A stretch of DNA of 6,730 bases from an uncultured Clostridia bacterium (GTDB taxonomy: Bacteria; Bacillota; Clostridia; Oscillospirales; Ruminococcaceae). The DNA lies in the NCBI GenBank assembly GCA_947175045.1, contig CAMWLH010000114.1, positions 1 through 6,730 of the forward strand, written 5' to 3'. The notes under the pieces are model-generated. The model saw only the letters and a list, made by a program, of their open reading frames with translations, had not been told where the DNA came from and searched no databases. Numbering within the stretch: position 1 is the first letter of the stretch; each line of letters begins with the position of its first letter. Positions 1 to 4,739 of the stretch are shown piece after piece. The position numbers and the translations under genes were made by a program.

Positions 1-1470
1 GCTCTGCTTAAGAACCGGCTTTTCATCGGCAGCGTTCGCGGCGGGGAGCTTTTCGGACTGCTCCTTAGCGGAGTCTTCGCTTTCCGAGCGCATAGCGTCC
101 ACCATTTCCGCGTATTTGGCGTCGGTAAGATAAACATAGTTTTTCCGCACTCTGATATCCGCTATGGAATCCAGCATGCTCTTGAAATCCTGGAATCCCA
201 GATCGGCGCAGTAGCTCTTTCCGAAGCGCCCCATAAGCGCGTTGTTGAGCTGTCCGACGTTTCCGCCGTCGGGCATGCTGTCCCGCGCGTAGCGCAGCAC
301 CGCGTCGGTCATCGCCGCTATCGTGGCGGGCTCATGTGAGCTTTCCGCAGCCGAGATGGAGAAAACATCGTTCTCGCCGCGCTCTATCCCGGGAATGGAC
401 ATGAGAGCCTTGACTATATCCTCAAATCCCGCGTCGGCGAGGTAATTCTCGCCCAGCTTGCGGGAAAGATGGCTTCGGAGCGCCTCGGTATTCGCCCCGA
501 ATCGGCAGGTCCCGAGATACGTTACGACTTCAGCCCTGAATGCCTCTGCGGAGTCTATCTTAGCGGAAGCGGGAGCGATGGTAGTGCCGTTTCTGGTGAA
601 ACCCGAGAGGTTATCTATAAACTTGGCGAATCTCTTCGAGCCCGAGCCGTACCTTGAAAAATCCAGCTTTCCGAAGGTCTGGGTAAGATGGCTCTCCAGC
701 TTCATCATGTTGTCCGTCTGAACGCCCTGCTTCTCGAAATACTCTGCGATAGCCGCGGAAAGCTCCTGCTCCGTGGGGGGCTTGGTGCGCTTTACAACGG
801 GCTTGGGCTGCTTTTTCTGCTTGAGCGCGACGTAGGTGGCGCTGCGGCGCAGCTCGGGAAAGCTGTCGATAAATCCTGAAAAGCGCTTGTAGCCCATTTC
901 GTCAAAGTTGATGTTCCCGAACCGCGAGGTGAGCACCGCGAATATCTTCGCCAGGTCGAGATGTCCGTCGTTGTTGGCGGTCACGAAATCCAGCGTAGCT
1001 TTGCGGATAGTTTTCTCGTCCGCCATGCCCTCGTTGGCGCACACCTGGTCGAGATAGCTGAAATAGTGGCAGCTCGACGTAAAGGCGCGGGGCGTTTTGA
1101 CCTCCCCTATGCCCACCACCAGCATTCCCGCTTCTCTCAGCCTTATGGCAAGGCGTGTGAAATCGCTGTCGCTGGTGACCAGTACAAAGCCGTCCACGTT
1201 GCCGCTGTACAGTATATCCATAGCGTCGATGGTTATGGAGAAATCGGTAGCGTTCTTGCCCGCGATATAGCTGCTCTGATGCACCGGCAGCAGCGAATTG
1301 TTTATTGCGGGATAGTGCCAGGCGCTTCCGCTGCCGCTCTCCAGGTCTCCGTAGACCCTCTTGTAGGTCGCGGTGCCGTATTTCTGCGTTTCCTGTAAAA
1401 TAAACGAAATGTATTTCGGCGAAACGTTATCGCTGTCGATAAGCAGCGCCAGTCTTTTTTCTTGTGACAT
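1..1470 (-). CDS. NYN-domain (LabA/DUF88-like) protein with four OST-HTH/LOTUS repeats, C-terminus cut by window edge
   Basis: The reading frame is open from an ATG at 1470 down to base 1, giving 490 residues without a stop, so the end lies outside the window. Residues about 5-145 look like a NYN (PIN-like) nuclease domain. The acidic residues expected for metal binding are present: D12 and D14 in LLIDSDN, D76 in KNATDF, and D100 and D102 in VTSDSDF. Four repeats of about 65-70 residues follow, near 150-217, 233-301, 307-374 and 383-450. Each has the OST-HTH/LOTUS pattern: a helix, then L..L...FG, then a GF/GYxxFxxFIDS-like helix, and an aromatic or hydrophobic end such as YVALK, YVYLTD or VFSIS. 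A basic linker (QKKQPKPVVKRTK) sits between repeats 1 and 2, and an acidic, charged tail starts near 455. From known families, NYN domains are predicted RNases and LOTUS domains bind RNA, so an RNA-processing role is inferred. The start is 36 bp after the thyA stop, with a weak purine-rich RBS, which suggests co-transcription. Confidence 0.88.
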   Translation of the reverse strand, partial: MSQEKRLALLIDSDNVSPKYISFILQETQKYGTATYKRVYGDLESGSGSAWHYPAINNSLLPVHQSSYIAGKNATDFSITIDAMDILYSGNVDGFVLVTSDSDFTRLAIRLREAGMLVVGIGEVKTPRAFTSSCHYFSYLDQVCANEGMADEKTIRKATLDFVTANNDGHLDLAKIFAVLTSRFGNINFDEMGYKRFSGFIDSFPELRRSATYVALKQKKQPKPVVKRTKPPTEQELSAAIAEYFEKQGVQTDNMMKLESHLTQTFGKLDFSRYGSGSKRFAKFIDNLSGFTRNGTTIAPASAKIDSAEAFRAEVVTYLGTCRFGANTEALRSHLSRKLGENYLADAGFEDIVKALMSIPGIERGENDVFSISAAESSHEPATIAAMTDAVLRYARDSMPDGGNVGQLNNALMGRFGKSYCADLGFQDFKSMLDSIADIRVRKNYVYLTDAKYAEMVDAMRSESEDSAKEQSEKLPAANAADEKPVLKQS

Positions 1471-1506
1471 TTGTACTCTTTCTTTCCGGCTGTCTCACGC
1501 ACCTAA

Positions 1507-2334
1507 TTATATGGCGACGGGAAAAGCCTCGTTAAATTCATGGTATTGGTAGTTTTCCGCGGTAAAGCTGTAACGGGTAAACTTATAGAAATCCGTTATA
1601 TCCTCCACCCGCATTTCGGGCGCGGGGAACGGCTTCCTTTCTATAAGCCGCTTTACCGTGTCGATATGGCGGTCGTAGATATGCGCGTCCGCTATAACGT
1701 GGACGAGCTCCCCCGCCTCCAGCCCGCTTGTCTTGGCGAACATTATAAGCAGAGCGGCGTACATACACACATTCCAGTTATTCGCCGCCAGCATATCCTG
1801 GGAGCGCTGATTGAGCAGCGCGTTGAGCTTCCCCCCGCTCACGTTGAAGGTCATGGAATAGGCGCAGGGCGCGAGCATCATTTCATTAAGATCGGCGTGA
1901 TTATACATATTTATAATAATACGCCTTGACGCGGGGTTGTTTTTCAGATCATACAGCGCTCTGTCCACCTGGTCAAATTCCCCCTCGGGGTACTTGTGCT
2001 TTATCCCGAGCTGGTATCCGTAAGCCTTGCCGATAGTTCCGTTTTCGTCCGCCCAGGCGTCCCAGATATGCGTTGAGAGATCGGCGATCCTGTTGGACTT
2101 TTTCTGATATATCCACAGTATCTCGTCTATCGCGGAACGGTAGTATATCCTGCGCAGCGTCATTATCGGAAATTCCTCGCCCACATTATACCGATTCACT
2201 ATCCCGAATTTCTTGATCGTATGCGCGGGAGTGCCGTCCTCCCAGCGCGGTCTGACCTCGAATTCCTCGTCGGATACCCCGTTCTCCAGAATATCCCGAC
2301 AGTTCCGAATGAAAATATCGTCCGCAATACTCAT
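1507..2334 (-). CDS. thyA: Thymidylate synthase ThyA (complete, 275 aa)
   Basis: ThyA catalyses methylation of dUMP to dTMP with 5,10-methylenetetrahydrofolate, in the cytoplasm. The protein carries the family hallmarks: the double arginine of NPASRRII (R137, R138), the catalytic cysteine in LAPCAYS (C157), NQRSQDM (176-181), the dUMP-contacting asparagine in NNWN (N188), and DAHIYDRH (216-223). The length of 275 is normal for the family. I start at the ATG at 2334 (MSIADD) because this N-terminus is repeated exactly behind a good RBS in the upstream duplicate. An ATG at 2400 would add 22 residues, but those come from reading the duplicated DNA out of frame. Because of the duplication this ATG has lost its native AGGAG: only a GGGA-like stretch precedes it. 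Its ATG overlaps the TGA of the truncated upstream copy (ATGA), so it may be translated by coupling. The NYN gene follows 36 bp downstream. Confidence 0.93.
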   Translation of the reverse strand: MSIADDIFIRNCRDILENGVSDEEFEVRPRWEDGTPAHTIKKFGIVNRYNVGEEFPIMTLRRIYYRSAIDEILWIYQKKSNRIADLSTHIWDAWADENGTIGKAYGYQLGIKHKYPEGEFDQVDRALYDLKNNPASRRIIINMYNHADLNEMMLAPCAYSMTFNVSGGKLNALLNQRSQDMLAANNWNVCMYAALLIMFAKTSGLEAGELVHVIADAHIYDRHIDTVKRLIERKPFPAPEMRVEDITDFYKFTRYSFTAENYQYHEFNEAFPVAI

Positions 2335-2626
2335 ATATGATCGTCCCAGATATGCGTTGAGAGATCGGCGATCCTGTTGGACTTTTTCTGATATATCCAC
2401 AGTATCTCGTCTATCGCGGAACGGTAGTATATCCTGCGCAGCGTCATTATCGGAAATTCCTCGCCCACATTATACCGATTCACTATCCCGAATTTCTTGA
2501 TCGTATGCGCGGGAGTGCCGTCCTCCCAGCGCGGTCTGACCTCGAATTCCTCGTCGGATACCCCGTTCTCCAGAATATCCCGACAGTTCCGAATGAAAAT
2601 ATCGTCCGCAATACTCATATATGATC
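2058..2626. repeat. Perfect tandem duplication, period 284 bp, of the thyA 5' end
   Basis: Bases 2058-2342 recur at 2342-2626 with no difference that I could find on reading both copies side by side. The unit covers codons 1-92 of thyA plus the few bases just upstream of the start. The two copies share one base (C at 2342) at the junction, so there is only about 1 bp of microhomology. Flanking bases differ (G at 2057 versus T at 2341; G at 2343 versus T at 2627). Zero divergence means the event is very recent or is an artefact of assembly. Confidence 0.95.
2331..2618 (-). pseudogene. Truncated thyA 5' copy (95 aa fragment) carrying the native RBS
   Basis: This frame encodes residues 1-92 of ThyA, identical to the intact gene (MSIADD to THIWD), then D-H-I and a TGA created by the duplication junction. 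It lacks the catalytic cysteine, the QRS motif and the dUMP-binding asparagine, so it cannot be an active thymidylate synthase. It keeps what must be the original translation start, with AGGAG at 2626-2630 placed 7 nt before the ATG at 2618. The stop (2333-2331) overlaps the ATG of the intact gene by the ATGA arrangement typical of translational coupling. It may act only as a leader that delivers ribosomes to thyA, or it may be an assembly artefact. Confidence 0.75.
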
Positions 2627-2630
2627 TCCT
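2619..2630 (-). promoter_or_regulatory. Native thyA ribosome binding site (AGGAG)
   Basis: On the minus strand AGGAG (2630-2626) lies 7 nt before the ATG at 2618. This supports MSIADD as the true N-terminus of ThyA. The same position before the intact copy (ATG at 2334) reads GGGACG and lacks this site, because the duplication breakpoint falls between the RBS and the start. Confidence 0.8.
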
Positions 2631-2666
2631 AACTTGAAATGTTGACGAGGGGCAAATGATTTAAAA

Positions 2667-2776
2667 GAATTTCCCGCACCGCAGGAACGCCGCAAAGCAG
2701 CGTTCCTGCCAGCCCCCCATGAAGTCAGCTCTCCGTTTTGCTTCGTGTTGACTTCACGGCGGCTTGCGGGAAATTC
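2667..2776. repeat. Multi-branched palindromic element in the lysC-thyA intergenic region
   Basis: An outer perfect 12-bp inverted repeat (GAATTTCCCGCA at 2667-2678, TGCGGGAAATTC at 2765-2776) encloses two further hairpins. Hairpin 1 pairs GCAGGAACGC (2681-2690) with GCGTTCCTGC (2700-2709). Hairpin 2 pairs TGAAGTCA (2720-2727) with TGACTTCA (2749-2756). Together they would fold as a three-way junction. No protein gene is supported here; the minus strand holds only a 17-codon ORF starting at 2778. The element lies downstream of lysC and upstream of thyA. It could be a dispersed palindromic repeat (REP/MITE-like), a structured leader of thyA, or a roadblock between the two genes. I saw no target-site duplication. 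The rest of the intergenic stretch (2777-2863) shows nothing I can name. Confidence 0.7.
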
Positions 2777-2863
2777 ATGCGCGGGCGTTTTGTTGCCCTC
2801 GGCTTTCGGCTCGTTTGATCCCCCGATTTTTGTGTGGCTTCGGGCTGCTCTATTCCCGCCGGA

Positions 2864-4186
2864 TTACTGCTCGCTGAGCATAAACATATCGTACAGCACG
2901 CCTATCGCCTTTTCAAAATCACTCTCGTTGATACCGACGATAATATTCAGCTCGCTGGAGCCCTGGTCGATCATTCTGATATTTATATCGGCGTGGGAGA
3001 GCGCCGCGAAAACTCTCGTCGCGGTACCCTTTGCGGAGCGCATTCCGCGTCCTACGATAGCTATCAGCGCGAGCCCGTCGATGATCTCAAAATGATCGGG
3101 CTTTACCACCTCGACCAGCCTTTCCTCGAGCTTTTCGCGCTGGTGCTCCAACTCACGGGAATTTACCACGACGCTCACCGTGTCTATACCCGTAGGCATA
3201 TGCTCGGGGAATATCCCATGATTTTCAAGCACCTGCAAAAGGCGGCGCATAAAGCCCTTGTGGGAGTTCATTCTGTCCTTCTCGATCAAAATAACGGAGA
3301 AGTCCTTTTTGCCCGCGATACCCGTTATCAGATATTTTGAGGGCGGCTCGGCGCCCGTGGGAACTATCAGCGTTCCCGCGTCCTGCGGGGAGTTGGTGTT
3401 CTTGATATTGATGGGGATATTCGCGCTTCTTACGGGGAAAATAGCGTCCTCGTGGAGCACGCCCGCGCCCATGTAGGAGAGCTCGCGCAGCTCGGAGTAG
3501 GTGATAACGCTTATAACCTCGGGGTTTGCGACGATCCTCGGGTCGGCTACCAGGAAGCCGCTCACGTCCGTCCAGTTCTCATACAGCGAAGCCTTTACCG
3601 CTTTAGCCACAACGGAGCCGGTAAAATCGCTTCCGCCGCGCGAAAAGGTCTTTATGCTGCCGTCGGGCATAGCTCCGTAGAACCCCGGAATGACCGCGCG
3701 GGGAGTGCGGTCAAGTATCGCGCCGAGGCAGGCGTTGGTTATATCCCCGTCAAAATTTCCCTTATTGTCAAAGAAAATGCCTTTAGCCGCGTCCACAAAG
3801 GTATAGCCGAGATATTTCGCGAGAATGATTCCGTTAAGATATTCTCCGCGGCTCGCGGCGTAGTCCCGTCCCGCGCAGGAGGCAAAATTCCGCCCTATTT
3901 TAACAAACTCGTCCTCCAGCGACAGATCTATTCCAAGCTCGCTTATTATTCCGTTGAAACGTTCTCTTACAGGCGCAAAGGATTTCGCGAAATCCGCCCC
4001 GCCCACGACCTCGTCATAGCAGTGGTAAAGCATATCCGTAACCTTTGTATCATCGCCGAAGCGTTTTCCGGGGGCTGACGGGATAACATAGCACCTTTCC
4101 TCGTCAGCTTTTATAATATCAGCCACCTTTTTAAACTGCTTTGCGTCGGCGAGAGAGCTTCCGCCGAATTTAACTACTTTGCTCAT
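2864..4186 (-). CDS. lysC: Aspartate kinase (monofunctional, two ACT domains)
   Basis: This enzyme phosphorylates L-aspartate with ATP, the first step towards lysine, threonine, methionine and diaminopimelate. The 440-residue protein starts with the nucleotide-binding VVKFGGSS motif (4-11). It continues with SRGEYLNG (112-119, with the glutamate expected in the aspartate site), FSRGGSDFTGS (181-191) and the TDVSGF-VADPRIV segment (206-219). A C-terminal regulatory part contains two ACT-like units, near 294-345 and 370-437; the second has AIVGRGM and INIRMIDQGSSELNIIVG. ACT domains of this family bind feedback inhibitors such as lysine or threonine; which one cannot be read here. The ATG at 4186 is preceded by AAGGAAGGG (4203-4195), 8 nt upstream, and by a good promoter. 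The leader is only about 27 nt, so no lysine riboswitch fits between promoter and gene. The symbol is given by family; Bacillota often have several aspartate kinases. Confidence 0.93.
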   Translation of the reverse strand: MSKVVKFGGSSLADAKQFKKVADIIKADEERCYVIPSAPGKRFGDDTKVTDMLYHCYDEVVGGADFAKSFAPVRERFNGIISELGIDLSLEDEFVKIGRNFASCAGRDYAASRGEYLNGIILAKYLGYTFVDAAKGIFFDNKGNFDGDITNACLGAILDRTPRAVIPGFYGAMPDGSIKTFSRGGSDFTGSVVAKAVKASLYENWTDVSGFLVADPRIVANPEVISVITYSELRELSYMGAGVLHEDAIFPVRSANIPINIKNTNSPQDAGTLIVPTGAEPPSKYLITGIAGKKDFSVILIEKDRMNSHKGFMRRLLQVLENHGIFPEHMPTGIDTVSVVVNSRELEHQREKLEERLVEVVKPDHFEIIDGLALIAIVGRGMRSAKGTATRVFAALSHADINIRMIDQGSSELNIIVGINESDFEKAIGVLYDMFMLSEQ

Positions 4187-4219
4187 AAAATTAACCCTTC
4201 CTTAAGCATATATATTTAT

Positions 4220-4248
4220 ATTATACTATAAAACGGCTGAAAATGCAA
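4220..4248 (-). promoter_or_regulatory. SigA-type promoter of lysC
   Basis: On the minus strand TTGCAT (4248-4243) and a perfect TATAAT (4225-4220) are separated by exactly 17 bp. Transcription would start near 4213, leaving a leader of about 27 nt before the lysC ATG. The -35 box matches consensus only at TTG, but the AT-rich -10 region is strong. Confidence 0.7.
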
Positions 4249-4260
4249 TAGGTTTACAAT

Positions 4261-4292
4261 AAAAAAGCGCCCTTTCCCTTTTGGGGAGAGGG
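4261..4292 (-). terminator. Rho-independent terminator upstream of lysC
   Basis: On the minus strand CCCTCTCCC (4292-4284) pairs with GGGAAAGGG (4278-4270), with one mismatch and a 5-nt loop. The stem is followed by CGC and six T residues (4266-4261). It sits just before the lysC promoter, so it would stop leftward readthrough from the antisense RNA or flagellin transcripts. Confidence 0.6.
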
Positions 4293-4320
4293 TCGGCAAA
4301 AAGGCGGGATATTCGGCAAA
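4293..4320. repeat. Short direct repeat TCGGCAAA next to the toxin promoter
   Basis: The 8-mer TCGGCAAA occurs at 4293-4300 and 4313-4320, 20 bp apart (about two helical turns). The second copy ends 2 bp before the -35 box of the small toxin gene. It may be a pair of regulator half-sites or chance. Confidence 0.3.
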
Positions 4321-4322
4321 GA

Positions 4323-4351
4323 TTGACACGCCCGCTGAATTATGGTATAAT
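4323..4351 (+). promoter_or_regulatory. Full-consensus SigA promoter of the small toxin mRNA
   Basis: TTGACA (4323-4328) and TATAAT (4346-4351) both match consensus perfectly, with an optimal 17-bp spacer. Transcription would start near 4358. The 5' leader carries a small CCGG-CAACT-CCGG hairpin (4359-4371) before the ribosome binding site. Confidence 0.88.
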
Positions 4352-4384
4352 AAAAGAGCCGGCAACTCCGGACGTTTTGTGCGG

Positions 4385-4395
4385 AAGGAGGTGAT
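4385..4395 (+). promoter_or_regulatory. Exceptionally strong ribosome binding site of the small toxin gene
   Basis: AAGGAGGTGAT is complementary over all 11 bases to the 3' end of 16S rRNA. GGAGG ends 8 nt before the TTG at 4400, which decides that start. An in-frame GTG at 4391 overlaps the site itself and is unlikely to be used. Confidence 0.85.
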
Positions 4396-4399
4396 CGCG

Positions 4400-4489
4400 T
4401 TGGAGTATTTACTAGCACTACTTATCTCCGTCGAAGCGGGTCTGATCGTTGAAATCATCCGCAAGTGGCTTGACGGTAACGACCGGTAA
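4400..4489 (+). CDS. Putative Fst-like type I toxin, 29-residue membrane peptide
   Basis: A TTG start at 4400 opens a 29-codon frame ending with TAA at 4487-4489. The peptide has a hydrophobic segment (about residues 3-20, LLALLISVEAGLIVEII) followed by a charged tail (RKWLDGNDR). The core G14-L-I-V-E18-I-I-x-K-W-L-D25 closely follows the pattern of pAD1 Fst (GLVLEMI..VLD), and WLD before a charged tail is common in Fst/Ldr-superfamily toxins. The proline usual in the Fst membrane segment is missing (V11 here). Fst-type toxins insert in the membrane and disturb cell-wall and chromosome functions. The context agrees: consensus promoter, very strong RBS, a convergent antisense RNA, a shared bidirectional terminator and a direct repeat linking the two RNAs. 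I recognise the family by pattern and memory only, without a search. A small membrane peptide with another role is the alternative. Confidence 0.72.
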   Translation: MEYLLALLISVEAGLIVEIIRKWLDGNDR

Positions 4490-4507
4490 CAGCACAGCAC
4501 ATATCTG

Positions 4508-4548
4508 AAAAAGTCCCCCGAGATCCTACCCTCGGGGGACAATTTTGT
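4508..4548. terminator. Bidirectional intrinsic terminator shared by toxin mRNA and antisense RNA
   Basis: GTCCCCCGAG (4513-4522) and CTCGGGGGAC (4531-4540) form a perfect 10-bp stem with an 8-nt loop. Reading leftward it is followed by five T residues (4512-4508). Reading rightward it is followed by AATTTTGTGT, a weaker U-tract. It therefore closes both convergent transcripts. Confidence 0.88.
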
Positions 4549-4586
4549 GTTCGCGATGGAAACAAATACTAGCACTTTCTATTTCC
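4508..4586 (-). ncRNA. Putative antisense antitoxin RNA (RNA II-like), about 80 nt
   Basis: A consensus promoter on the minus strand would start an RNA near 4586. It would end at the hairpin 4540-4513 followed by UUUUU (4512-4508). The RNA carries AGUGCUAGUA near its 5' end, which pairs with UACUAGCACU in the toxin mRNA. Its 3' terminator hairpin is complementary to the 3' end of the toxin mRNA, where the two transcripts overlap. I see no ORF with an RBS in it. Size and layout match RNA II of the Fst system (short, convergent, shared terminator), so translation block of the toxin is inferred. Confidence 0.75.
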
Positions 4587-4592
4587 GATATT

Positions 4593-4621
4593 ATTATAGC
4601 ACAATCAGACTTATTTGTCAA
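4593..4621 (-). promoter_or_regulatory. Full-consensus SigA promoter of the antisense RNA
   Basis: On the minus strand TTGACA (4621-4616) and TATAAT (4598-4593) are perfect and separated by 17 bp. No start codon with an RBS follows before the terminator at 4540, which indicates that a small RNA, not a protein, is made. Confidence 0.88.
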
Positions 4622-4638
4622 GGTTTTTTGACAAATAA
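4611..4638. repeat. Inverted repeat covering the -35 box of the antisense RNA promoter
   Basis: TTATTTGTCAA (4611-4621) and TTGACAAATAA (4628-4638) form a perfect 11-bp inverted repeat with a 6-bp spacer. The left arm contains the whole -35 hexamer of the antisense promoter. The right arm carries a second TTGACA reading rightward, but no matching -10 box follows at the right distance. A regulator operator is possible; there is no strong terminator character because it is AT-rich. Confidence 0.7.
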
Positions 4639-4648
4639 ATTTAAATAT

Positions 4649-4683
4649 AAAAAATCCCCCCTGCGCGATTGCACAGAGGGGAT
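4649..4683 (-). terminator. Intrinsic terminator of the flagellin gene
   Basis: On the minus strand a 13-bp stem (4683-4671 with 4666-4654, two G-U pairs) encloses a 4-nt loop. A run of five T residues (4653-4649) and AT-rich DNA follow. It lies 57 bp after the flagellin stop, and it separates flagellin transcription from the antisense RNA promoter. Confidence 0.9.
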
Positions 4684-4739
4684 AAAATTTCAGTTAGACC
4701 GTTAAGCAATCTTAAGCGGCTCGAAATAATCCGTAGGGA

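Larger units (their letters stand above)
4410..4587. repeat. Direct repeats linking toxin mRNA and antisense RNA (DRa/DRb-like)
   Basis: TACTAGCACT is found at 4410-4419, inside toxin codons 4-7, and again at 4567-4576, inside the region transcribed leftward as the antisense RNA. Similarity continues to 4430 and 4587 (17 of 21 positions identical, ending in TCCG in both). Because the two RNAs are read from opposite strands, the same repeat makes the 5' part of the antisense RNA complementary to the early coding part of the toxin mRNA, as do DRa/DRb in pAD1 par. Confidence 0.8.

Noticed and set aside
458..1398. Several plus-strand ORFs between 458 and 1398
   Set aside because: All lie opposite the continuous NYN/LOTUS frame, which has clear domain motifs; they are shadows.
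1507..2400. Longer thyA reading frame of 297 residues starting at 2400
   Set aside because: The 22 extra residues come from the duplicated DNA read out of frame, and the repeat shows MSIADD behind the genuine AGGAG.
2667..2776. tRNA or CRISPR interpretation of the nested hairpins
   Set aside because: There is no anticodon-arm geometry, no TTC-type T-loop, no CCA-end context, and no regularly spaced repeats.
2745..3095. 116-residue plus-strand ORF across the intergenic element and lysC
   Set aside because: It runs antisense into lysC, has no RBS, and its first part is only the palindromic element in translation.
4391..4393. GTG at 4391 as start of the small toxin
   Set aside because: It overlaps the Shine-Dalgarno sequence itself; TTG at 4400 has ideal spacing.
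4216..4575. 119-residue minus-strand ORF across the TA region
   Set aside because: It crosses both promoters, the shared terminator stem and the lysC promoter region, has no RBS and no recognisable protein features. The strand is better explained by the small RNA and the terminators.
4628..4651. A rightward promoter using the TTGACA at 4628
   Set aside because: No acceptable -10 box lies 16-18 bp downstream; the nearest TATAAA-like sequence is too close, and it would run into the flagellin terminator.
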